Assembly (NCBI GenBank): GCA_947490035.1
Contig: CANLGS010000148.1
Coordinates: 1 to 7,964 of the forward strand
Direction of reading: 5' to 3'
DNA: 7,964 nucleotides
Origin: Gemmataceae bacterium
Lineage (GTDB): Bacteria; Planctomycetota; Planctomycetia; Gemmatales; Gemmataceae
Part shown: positions 1 to 7,233 of the stretch, piece by piece
How positions within the stretch are numbered: the first letter of the stretch is position 1
Layout of the letters: the number at the start of each line of letters is the position of its first letter
The notes under the pieces: generated by a model
What the model saw: only the letters and a program-made list of their open reading frames with translations
Database searches by the model: none
Told to the model about the DNA's origin: nothing
Position numbers and translations under genes: made by a program

Positions 1-51
1 CGGACATTTCTATTGGGGACAAACTGAGGACATTTCTATTGGGGCCTGACA
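1..51. mobile_element. Probable end of an IS21-like insertion element (partial)
   Basis: Two exact 17-bp direct copies of GGACATTTCTATTGGGG lie at 2-18 and 28-44, 26 bp apart. The block ends in CCTGACA at 45-51, so read from the other strand it begins TGTCAGGCCCC. IS21-family elements typically have several short internal repeats at each end and terminate in TG...CA, and this arrangement fits one such end at about position 51. The element body would lie to the left, outside the window. No transposase gene is visible, so the family is inferred only from the terminal pattern and from memory of similar ends. It could instead be an isolated repeat pair or a relic. Confidence 0.45.
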
Positions 52-67
52 CTCTCCGACTCCGCAG

Positions 68-96
68 TTGATGCGCGGCGCGAAGTGTCGTAGACT
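68..96 (+). promoter_or_regulatory. Sigma-70-like promoter for the leu leader and leuA
   Basis: TTGATG at 68-73 (4 of 6 to TTGACA) is followed by a 17-bp spacer and TAGACT at 91-96 (4 of 6 to TATAAT). The predicted transcription start is near 102-104, about 25 bases before the leader ATG at 128. The -35 box lies only 16 bp from the presumed insertion-element end at 51, outside the element. A second AT-rich candidate, TATAGA at 100-105, has no -35 at a suitable distance. The call rests on box match, spacing and position before the leader ORF. Confidence 0.5.
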
Positions 97-127
97 AGCT
101 ATAGATCACCACGCAAGACCGTACCCA

Positions 128-205
128 ATGCCCGCGCTGCTTTTGAACCTTCGACTTCTCGGACCGCCGCGGGGCCGGTCTTCTTCGCGTTTCGATCCGA
201 GGTGA
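128..205 (+). CDS. Leucine-rich leader peptide upstream of leuA (leuL-like, 25 aa)
   Basis: A 25-codon ORF starts at ATG 128 and ends at TGA 203-205. It begins M-P-A-L-L-L-N-L-R-L-L: six of the eight codons at 137-160 are Leu (CTG, CTT, TTG, CTT, CTT, CTC), and CTT and TTG look unlike the codons favoured in leuA itself. The rest (GPPRGRSSSRFDPR) is low-complexity and not protein-like. In enterobacterial leu operons and some actinobacterial leuA genes, a short peptide with a run of Leu codons senses charged leucyl-tRNA by ribosome stalling. Position, codon run and the downstream terminator all match that role. An in-frame ATG at 71 lies inside the predicted promoter and is therefore unlikely. 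No clear Shine-Dalgarno precedes 128. The coding call is inference from architecture, not homology. Confidence 0.65.
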   Translation: MPALLLNLRLLGPPRGRSSSRFDPR

Positions 206-233
206 TCCGATCCACGAGGTTGCAGCGGCCCCG
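162..233 (+). promoter_or_regulatory. Attenuator: alternative pause and antiterminator pairings in the leuA leader
   Basis: Segment 170-177 (CGGGGCCG) is perfectly complementary to 226-233 (CGGCCCCG). The latter is most of the left arm of the terminator hairpin, so the two structures exclude each other. The same upstream segment can be masked by a local hairpin (162-166 GACCG with 176-180 CGGTC) or by 115-121 AAGACCG pairing with 176-182. This gives the 1:2, 2:3 and 3:4 logic of amino-acid attenuators. A ribosome stalled on the first Leu codons (from 137) would leave 170-177 free to form the antiterminator. A ribosome reaching the stop at 203-205 would cover it and let the terminator form. 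Pairings were found by eye and energies were not computed. Confidence 0.6.
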
Positions 234-262
234 GAACTGGTGTTCCGGGGCCGACTTTGTTT
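226..262 (+). terminator. Intrinsic terminator-like hairpin of the leuA attenuator
   Basis: A perfect 12-bp GC-rich stem pairs 226-237 with 242-253 around a TGGT tetraloop, followed by ACTTTGTTT (254-262). The U tract is imperfect but six of nine bases are T. It sits directly before the leuA ribosome binding site (AGGGAG, 263-268) and no complete gene precedes it in the window. It is therefore better read as a regulated leader terminator than as the end of an upstream gene. Confidence 0.7.
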
Positions 263-274
263 AGGGAGCGAATC

Positions 275-1861
<1,587 letters not shown>

Positions 1862-1897
1862 GTGTGGTATGACAGACGCACGAAGGAGGGTTGCACG

Positions 1898-2605
1898 ATG
1901 GGTACGAAGCTCGCGGAAGCCGAGTTCGAGTCGCTCGGCGAACTGCTCGACAGCTTAGGCGGAATATCGCCGAAGCGCGTCCGGTTGTTGCCAATGCCGG
2001 GTACGGGTACAGTCGATCACGTCGCCCAGTTGTTGAACATGTTCAAAAGGAAGTATGAACTCGTCGACGGCACGCTCGTGGAGAAAATCATGGGCGCGAA
2101 GGAGTCGTTCATCGCCGGCGAAGTCTTGACCCTCATCAAAAACTGGAACCGTGAGAATGGGAACATCGGGATGACGCTCGGCGCGGATGGCCCAGTCAAG
2201 CTGATGGAAAAGCTCGTTCGTATGCCGGACGTGTCGTTCACGAACTGGGACCGTGTGTCTGGTCGCACCGTGCCCGACGAACCGGTGCCGGACCTCGCCC
2301 CCAATCTCGCGGTCGAAGTTCTCAGCGAGGGCAACACGCGCGCGGAGATGGAACGCAAACTCAAGGAATACTTCCTGTCGGAAGTGCAACTCGTGTGGTA
2401 CATCGACCCGCGGAAGCGCACGGTGCGCGTCTTCACGTCGCCGGACGACGTGACGGAGTTGGGCGAAGCGGACACGCTCGACGGCGGCGACGTGCTGCCG
2501 GGGTTCGCCGTCGAAGTGGCGCGGCTGTTCGATCAGTTGACACCGACAGCGAAGCCCGCGAAGCCGCCGAAGGCCAACGGTAAGAAGCCCAAGAAGCGGA
2601 AGTAA
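1898..2605 (+). CDS. Uma2 family (DUF820) PD-(D/E)XK nuclease-like protein
   Basis: This 235-aa protein has the Uma2/DUF820 signature, a restriction-endonuclease-like fold common in cyanobacteria and Gemmataceae. Visible motifs are YELVDGTLVEK (residues 53-63, conserved E54), MPDVSF (D111), LAVEVLSEGN with E140, and AEMERKLKEYF with K154, then W168-Y169-I170-D171-P and a closing DVLPGF. D111, E140 and the following Lys are the presumed metal-binding active site, so it looks intact. About 45 residues precede the usual YELVDG start. The tail (219-235) is Lys/Pro-rich (AKPPKANGKKPKKRK) and may bind nucleic acid. ATG 1898 has a strong AGGAGG at 1884-1889; an in-frame GTG at 1862 overlaps that site and is less likely. 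Natural substrates are unknown; the family is often abundant and may be mobile-associated. It is probably transcribed with leuA and coupled to the next gene. Confidence 0.88.
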   Translation: MGTKLAEAEFESLGELLDSLGGISPKRVRLLPMPGTGTVDHVAQLLNMFKRKYELVDGTLVEKIMGAKESFIAGEVLTLIKNWNRENGNIGMTLGADGPVKLMEKLVRMPDVSFTNWDRVSGRTVPDEPVPDLAPNLAVEVLSEGNTRAEMERKLKEYFLSEVQLVWYIDPRKRTVRVFTSPDDVTELGEADTLDGGDVLPGFAVEVARLFDQLTPTAKPAKPPKANGKKPKKRK

Positions 2606-2607
2606 CC

Positions 2608-3042
2608 ATGCCGAACTCGTCGCCCAGATGGATGCGCGTCGTGCTGGTGTTCGCGGGCGTGTACAACCTCGCGTGGGGCGCGTGGGCCGTGTTATTGCCC
2701 ACGCTCTCGTTCTCGTACTCCGGGATGCTCGACCCGGACAAGCCGCTCCACTACCCGCAACTGTGGCAGTGCATCGGGATGATCGTCGGCGTGTACGGCG
2801 TCGCGTACATCCTCGCGGCCCGCGACCCCGTGCGCCACTGGCCGGTCGTCCTCGTCGGCTTCATGGGTAAGCTCTTCGGCCCGGTCGGGCTGGCGTTCGG
2901 CATCGCGACCGGTCAGACGCGCCCCGAAGGGCTTATCACCTGCCTCACAAACGATCTCATCTGGTGGGTGCCGTTCGTCCTCATCTTGCGCCACGCTTAC
3001 CGCGAGTCGCGCGTCAATCGAGCAACTCCGCCAACCGCGTGA
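2608..3042 (+). CDS. Small four-helix membrane protein, unknown function
   Basis: This 144-aa protein has four hydrophobic segments at about 9-31, 53-71, 78-100 and 115-130. Short polar loops contain PLHYPQLWQCIGM (46-58) and TNDLIWW (114-120). The Trp-rich, Gly-rich pattern recalls small integral membrane proteins seen often in planctomycetes, but I cannot name the family. There is no signal peptide separate from helix 1 and no enzyme motif. ATG 2608 follows the Uma2 stop (TAA 2603-2605) by two bases, with GGAAG (2598-2602) as a weak ribosome site inside the upstream gene, so translational coupling is likely. The last 29 bases overlap the end of the convergent HAD gene. Both frames have good protein character, so the overlap appears real. 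Confidence 0.8.
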   Translation: MPNSSPRWMRVVLVFAGVYNLAWGAWAVLLPTLSFSYSGMLDPDKPLHYPQLWQCIGMIVGVYGVAYILAARDPVRHWPVVLVGFMGKLFGPVGLAFGIATGQTRPEGLITCLTNDLIWWVPFVLILRHAYRESRVNRATPPTA

Positions 3043-3706
3043 CGCGGTGCGCAATCTCCGGGTGCTTTGAAAGCGGGTCGAGAAGTGCGGCCCGCATCCC
3101 GGCGGCGGTCGCGCCCTCGTAGTCGTTGTCCACGTCGTCGCCCACGAACAGCACTTCACCCGCTTCGCAACCGGCCGCGCGCATCACTTCGCGGAAGAAG
3201 TCTGCGCCCGGCTTCCGCACGCCGACCGCGGCGCTAATCACGACGCGGTCGCGGAGCGGCGCGAGTTCGGGGAACGCATTCAGTAGCGGCCACAGCCGCG
3301 CGTCGTAGTTGGAACCCATCCCGAGGACGAGGCCGCGCGCTCGGAGCGCCGGGAACAGCTCTGCGGCGTCGGGCGCGACGCGCCACGCGGAAGGTAATGC
3401 GAAGTGATTGAAGAGATATTGGTAGCACGCTTCGATATCGGCGACGCCGGCGAGCGTGTCCGCGACGATGACGCGCCAGCGGTCGCACTCGCGGTCTTCG
3501 CTCGTGACCCACCGGCTTGCAACGTCGGCGGCTTCTTCGCGCTGGAAAGCGGCGATAAAGCGAGTGCGCACTTCGCTCGCGGGGAGGTGCAGGCCGTGCG
3601 CGCGTGCGGCTTCGGCGTACACCACCGGCGCCGACGGTTCGGGGAAGAGCAGGGTGCCGACCGCGTCGAAGAAGACCGCGCGCACGCCGGGGGGAATGTG
3701 TGGCAC
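3014..3706 (-). CDS. HAD superfamily hydrolase (subfamily IA, possibly REG-2/HDHD3-like)
   Basis: This 230-aa cytoplasmic protein has the HAD motifs in order. Motif I is VFFDAVGTLL (nucleophile D14), motif II is LGMGSNYD (S132), motif III is VRKPGADFF (K165), and motif IV is VGDDVDNDYEGA (D190, D195). An alpha-helical cap lies at about 20-110. The second Asp of the usual DxDGT motif, the phosphatase general acid, is Val (V16). DAVGTL-type motifs occur in REG-2/HDHD3-like HAD proteins and hint at activity different from classical phosphatases; the substrate is unknown. The reading frame stays open to 4108, but that part is Arg/Ala-rich shadow of the upstream gene. I chose GTG at 3706, two bases after the preceding stop (TGAGCGTG), giving a normal short N-terminus. 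GTG at 3685 is an alternative. No clear SD is seen. Confidence 0.88.
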   Translation of the reverse strand: MPHIPPGVRAVFFDAVGTLLFPEPSAPVVYAEAARAHGLHLPASEVRTRFIAAFQREEAADVASRWVTSEDRECDRWRVIVADTLAGVADIEACYQYLFNHFALPSAWRVAPDAAELFPALRARGLVLGMGSNYDARLWPLLNAFPELAPLRDRVVISAAVGVRKPGADFFREVMRAAGCEAGEVLFVGDDVDNDYEGATAAGMRAALLDPLSKHPEIAHRVTRLAELLD

Positions 3707-3708
3707 GC

Positions 3709-4044
3709 TCAGTCCGCCGCGCCGTTGGCGCTGGCGGCGCGGCTCTTCGGTCCCGGCAGCACGGCCTTCGCCGGCGTGGGCGCGACCGACTTCGTCGCCA
3801 TCCGGCTCGCCTTCCGCGTCGGCGGCTGTGCCGAGTCGGGCATCGACCGCGCCGCTTGCGCCGCGACCGCGACCTTCAGCAGGTGCAACCCGCCGCGGAA
3901 GACGACGAACGCGATGAACGCCGACGGCCCGGCCTCGAAGATGCGCCGGTTCGTGAGCAGCATGTAGGTGTTCCAGAACTGCCACAGCCCGGCGGCGATC
4001 AGCGCCCACCCGGCCAGTTCCCGGCTCCAGTACGCGAACCTCAT
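3709..4044 (-). CDS. Small two-helix membrane protein, unknown function
   Basis: This 111-aa protein begins MRFAYWSRELAGW. It has hydrophobic segments at about 11-30 and 40-62, the second containing FVVFRGGLHLLKVAVAA, then a 45-residue tail rich in Ala, Pro, Lys and Ser that is probably disordered and cytoplasmic. The ATG is supported by AAGAGG on the minus strand (complement of 4051-4056), six bases upstream. It lies two bases before the HAD gene and is probably translated with it. The helix region looks conserved in style and the tail does not. I do not recognise a named family and infer no function. Confidence 0.75.
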   Translation of the reverse strand: MRFAYWSRELAGWALIAAGLWQFWNTYMLLTNRRIFEAGPSAFIAFVVFRGGLHLLKVAVAAQAARSMPDSAQPPTRKASRMATKSVAPTPAKAVLPGPKSRAASANGAAD

Positions 4045-4072
4045 GTCGGACCTCTTGCCATTGGTCTTTGAA

Positions 4073-4158
4073 GGCGAGCGGGGGGCGTAAGCCCCCTGAG
4101 TGCATCACAACTCAAATACGCGGTCACGCACTCGGGGGGCTTACGCCCCCCGCTCGCC
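4073..4158. repeat. REP/BIME-like inverted pair of GTAA-loop hairpins
   Basis: Two 31-bp arms (4073-4103 and 4128-4158) are inverted copies differing at one base (T4097), separated by 24 bp. Each arm is itself a hairpin: a G-run and C, then GTAA (TTAC in the other arm), then G and a C-run. Each unit is flanked by GGCGAGC on one side and GAGTGC on the other. One unit forms a GNRA-type tetraloop on either transcript. This head-to-head pair of small palindromes is the layout of REP/BIME elements. It fills most of the gap between the 313-aa and 111-aa minus-strand genes. There is no U tract on either side, so it is not a textbook terminator, though it could protect or halt transcripts. Spread across the genome is inferred, not seen. 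Confidence 0.85.
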
Positions 4159-4170
4159 AAGAACTCACCT

Positions 4171-5112
4171 TCACCGCGCGCGCTTCCGTTCCTTCTCGGC
4201 CTGTTCCTCACGCTTGCGCGCCGCCTGCTTCTCGTCGTGCTCCGCCTTCTTCGCCTGCTCCGCGGCGCGCGTCCGGCCCCAGATGCGCCACTTCTCCACG
4301 CGGACCCGCTCGCGGTGAGATTCCGCCCAGCTCGTGTCGGTCAGCACCATCGCGCCTTCGGCCGCGTTCATCATTCGCAGTTGCCAGTAGCCGAACGCGA
4401 GACGCAGTAACAGCACGCCGAAGAACAGCCCGCCGAGGAGGATGAAGAACCGGTTCTGGCCCGGCCCAAATTCGCCCGGCGGGAGCGTCCGGGTGCCCGG
4501 CGCTAACGGTCGCGGGCCGGCCCAGCGCAGCGGGAAGTCCGCCATCGGCGCGAACTCCAGCGCGTTGACCAGCCACCACGCGCCCTGGCCGACGAGCACG
4601 ATTCCCCCGGCAATCCCGACCAGCCACGCGATCTCGTCCGGCCGGATGTGCGCCGACGGGCGGCGCGTCGGCACCTCGCCCTTGCGCCGGACCACGTTTT
4701 CCGCCGGCATGATCTGGTGGATGAACCCGAACACGCGGTACTGGGAACGGAGGTACACGAGGACCGCCAGGACGATGAGCATGTCCGAGACCAGGAAGTG
4801 CGCGTCGCGCACCCGGGTTCGGGGCGCCAGGTCCAGGTCGGGAAGGCCGAACGGGAACAACTGGAAGTACGCGATAATGAGCAGCATGAACGGCGGCGCC
4901 GCGGTCCAACGCAGTACCAGCGCGGCCGTGCCGAACATGACGACGAGGGTGCCGCCCACGTCGCTGCCGTTCATGAACATGATGGCGAAGATCATCGCCA
5001 GCGCGCCGAGCGTGGCGAACGTGTACGCGCGCGCCGCCTTGTCGCGGAACAGGATGTTGAACACCTGCCGCAGTGACAGTTCGGCCTTCGGCTTCTTGGC
5101 GGTGTCACTCAC
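4171..5112 (-). CDS. Six-helix membrane protein coupled to the DUF58 gene
   Basis: This 313-aa protein of unknown function follows the DUF58 gene. Its GTG start (5112-5110) overlaps the DUF58 TGA stop in GTGA, a 4-bp overlap that implies translational coupling. A short polar N-terminus (VSDTAKKPKAELSLRQVF) precedes hydrophobic segments at about 29-47, 52-69, 72-89, 106-121, 162-182 and 222-241. A long loop at 122-160 and a Pro/Gly-rich loop at 198-219 connect them. The tail from about 280 is strongly charged (Ala/Glu/Lys/Arg) and likely a cytoplasmic coiled coil. The open frame continues upstream to 6525 but that is Arg-rich shadow of DUF58. Gene order suggests it works with the MoxR/DUF58 pair at the membrane. 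No catalytic motif is visible and I assign no family. Confidence 0.85.
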   Translation of the reverse strand: MSDTAKKPKAELSLRQVFNILFRDKAARAYTFATLGALAMIFAIMFMNGSDVGGTLVVMFGTAALVLRWTAAPPFMLLIIAYFQLFPFGLPDLDLAPRTRVRDAHFLVSDMLIVLAVLVYLRSQYRVFGFIHQIMPAENVVRRKGEVPTRRPSAHIRPDEIAWLVGIAGGIVLVGQGAWWLVNALEFAPMADFPLRWAGPRPLAPGTRTLPPGEFGPGQNRFFILLGGLFFGVLLLRLAFGYWQLRMMNAAEGAMVLTDTSWAESHRERVRVEKWRIWGRTRAAEQAKKAEHDEKQAARKREEQAEKERKRAR

Positions 5113-7199
5113 CGGCGGCTCCTCATCCCGCGGAGCCGGTCGAGCCGGTCGAGTACCAGCCGCACCGGGTCGCCGTCGTTCACCCGCATCACCGTCGCGC
5201 CCACCGCGCCGAGCGCGCGGCGCATCTTGCGGAACGTGTCGTGGTACTGCCGCGTCAGGTTGTCCTGCACGATCTTCGTGACGCGCTTGTTGCGCTCGTT
5301 GGCGAGGAAATCGTCGGGATGCCGCCGCTTCTTTTTCTTCTGGAACGGGAGGTCGGCGGGCGGCGGGGGCGCCGGCGTCTCGTCGGGCGAGGGCACGTCC
5401 GCGGGCCACGGGACGATGACCATGACGTGGTGCCGCCGCGCGCGGGCGACGCGGCACGCCTTCACCAGCGGCTCCATGTCGGCGCCGAGTTCGGCCAGGT
5501 CCGCGAGGATCACGTACAACTCGTTGTCGCGTGCGCGGCTGACGGCGCGGACGATCGCGCCGGCCAGCACGTCGGCCTTCTCCGCGCACCGGAACCGGTA
5601 CCGGCCGGCCTCGTCGTAGAGCGGGATCGGGCACCGCAGTTGGTGGTGCTGGAGGAACGCGGACACGCGCTCGGCGTAGGCCGCGTCGTCGTGGACGTAG
5701 CGCTCGATGGCGTCCGGCCCGGTGCCGTCTTGCAGCGAAAACAGCGCCGCGAGCCGCTTCCGCTTCTTGAGTTCGGCGGTCTTCACCCCGAACCACCCGC
5801 TCGCACCGTAGAGGAACCAGAACAGCCCCGCCAGCACGCTGGGCGTCAACAACATCGTCAGCCAGAGGACGAGGAAGACGGGGATGTGCACGAACAGGTG
5901 CTCGCCGCCCACCAGCCGGCTGGTGATGCGCACGCCGGCGTTGAACGTGCCCGCCAGCCACTCGACGATCACCCGGTTGACGGCGCGCGGGAGCGGCACC
6001 GCGTCCGGGTCCATCAGCGAAGTCAGTTTCCACGCGAGCAGGAGCGACGGCACGATCACGACGAACAGCACGACCCAGCCCCACCACCGGTCGAGCATCG
6101 GCTTCCACAGCCGGCCGAGCGGCACCGTGTTCGTGCCCTTCGCCATCAGTTCGGGGTAGAGTTCGTGCGCCAGCGGGTACGCGCGGCGGGTGAGGTGGTC
6201 GGCCGGTACGCCCTTCGTGCTGGGTTGCAGCGAGGACACCTCCGCCAGCTTCCGCAGCACGTTGATGGTATGGGTCTGCGTGCGTGCCGGGGCCATCGGC
6301 GTCGCGGTCTTGTCGTCGAACGTGGTCAGCCCGACGAGGTCGCGGTTCGCGGTGGCGGCCTGCGCGACGACCGCCGTCACGCCGGCCATGCGCGTGAGCA
6401 GCGTGTTGCCGGGCGGACCGAGCCTGACGCCTTCGCTGGTATCGAGGAAGAGGACGCACCGCACCGGCACGTCGTTCTCGTACTCCTTCGTGATGAGCTT
6501 GTCCTTGCGCGCCGACGCCTTCCACGCGATCATCTTCGGCGGGTCGCCCGGCCGGTAGTCGCGCAGGTCGAGCAGTTCGTCGCCCGACCCCGGCCGGCGC
6601 AAGCGGTGAATGCCCGGCGGCGGGAGCGTGTTAAACCGCTTGTCGGCGCGCTGCCGGCCCTCTTCGCTCACCAGCGGCGGCAGCACGAGGAACTCGATCG
6701 CGTCGCGCAGGAATACGCGGCGGTAGAAGAACCCGTGCAGGTCCGCGACCCGCACCTTCACGCCCTCGAACCGCAGCACGCCCGGCGCGGGGCACTGGAG
6801 TTTGTAGATCACGTCGGCCGGTTGTCCCCACCCGATGGCCGTGTGCGAATCGGTCTTGCCTTCGAGAAGGTCCGCGCCGGACGGGAGCCGGTCTTCGACC
6901 AGCGCGTAGTCGATGGTCACGTAGGCGTCGTGCCGGACGCGGACGCGGACTTCAAAGGGCACGTTCGCCCAGAGCATGGGTGTGTCGCGCCCGCCCTGCA
7001 TCACCCACCGCCGCACGCGCAACCGCGACACGGCCGCGTTGGACGTGTAGTGGAACTTCAGCCACTCGTAGGTGAACCACGCGAGCAGCGTGACCGCGAG
7101 GACGGCCGGCACCGTGGTGTAATTGGGGACGACGAACGCCCCGATCACCATGATGAAGGCGACGATCAGGACGAACCACCATCCGCGGGCTGTCAACAT
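5109..7199 (-). CDS. Long DUF58 protein with split vWA-like region and internal membrane segments
   Basis: This 696-aa protein is much longer than typical DUF58 proteins (about 300-450 aa). Two N-terminal helices (about 8-26 and 29-47) are followed by a beta-rich periplasmic-type domain (55-175). The DUF58 signature is at 199-253: RRPGSGDELLDLRDYRPGDP, then IAWKASARKDKLITKEY and a vWA-like strand CVLFLDTSEG (D253). The usual DxSxS metal site is only partial (DTSEG). A Pro/charged stretch and three more hydrophobic segments (371-391, 436-451, 453-470) follow. A second vWA-like half comes at about 558-597 (LYVILADLAEL, HHVMVIVPWP), then a Pro-rich linker (602-616), KKKKRRH, and a helical basic tail. 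The ATG at 7199 opens straight into helix 1 but has no evident SD. DUF58 proteins usually pair with MoxR ATPases, as here. Confidence 0.92.
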   Translation of the reverse strand: MLTARGWWFVLIVAFIMVIGAFVVPNYTTVPAVLAVTLLAWFTYEWLKFHYTSNAAVSRLRVRRWVMQGGRDTPMLWANVPFEVRVRVRHDAYVTIDYALVEDRLPSGADLLEGKTDSHTAIGWGQPADVIYKLQCPAPGVLRFEGVKVRVADLHGFFYRRVFLRDAIEFLVLPPLVSEEGRQRADKRFNTLPPPGIHRLRRPGSGDELLDLRDYRPGDPPKMIAWKASARKDKLITKEYENDVPVRCVLFLDTSEGVRLGPPGNTLLTRMAGVTAVVAQAATANRDLVGLTTFDDKTATPMAPARTQTHTINVLRKLAEVSSLQPSTKGVPADHLTRRAYPLAHELYPELMAKGTNTVPLGRLWKPMLDRWWGWVVLFVVIVPSLLLAWKLTSLMDPDAVPLPRAVNRVIVEWLAGTFNAGVRITSRLVGGEHLFVHIPVFLVLWLTMLLTPSVLAGLFWFLYGASGWFGVKTAELKKRKRLAALFSLQDGTGPDAIERYVHDDAAYAERVSAFLQHHQLRCPIPLYDEAGRYRFRCAEKADVLAGAIVRAVSRARDNELYVILADLAELGADMEPLVKACRVARARRHHVMVIVPWPADVPSPDETPAPPPPADLPFQKKKKRRHPDDFLANERNKRVTKIVQDNLTRQYHDTFRKMRRALGAVGATVMRVNDGDPVRLVLDRLDRLRGMRSRR

Positions 7200-7233
7200 G
7201 GCGCTCAGGGGAAGGGGTCAGAGAACAAAAGAC

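Noticed and set aside
2..44. CRISPR array
   Set aside because: There are only two 17-bp repeats with a 9-bp gap, too short for repeat-spacer units, and no cas genes are nearby.
52..274. T-box or metabolite riboswitch upstream of leuA
   Set aside because: No T-box sequence (TGG-bearing antiterminator bulge with specifier loop) or known riboswitch core is visible, and the Leu codon run with competing stems explains the region better.
3707..4108. N-terminal extension of the HAD frame to 4108
   Set aside because: The extension overlaps the 111-aa membrane protein gene, is Arg/Gly-rich and unlike HAD N-termini; a GTG at 3706 gives a normal start.
4073..4158. Classical Rho-independent terminator
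   Set aside because: The stem is strong, but no T tract follows it on either strand and the two-unit mirrored layout fits a repeat element better.
5113..6525. Upstream extension of the 313-aa membrane protein frame
   Set aside because: It lies out of frame inside DUF58 and has shadow-like composition; the GTGA overlap gives a better start.
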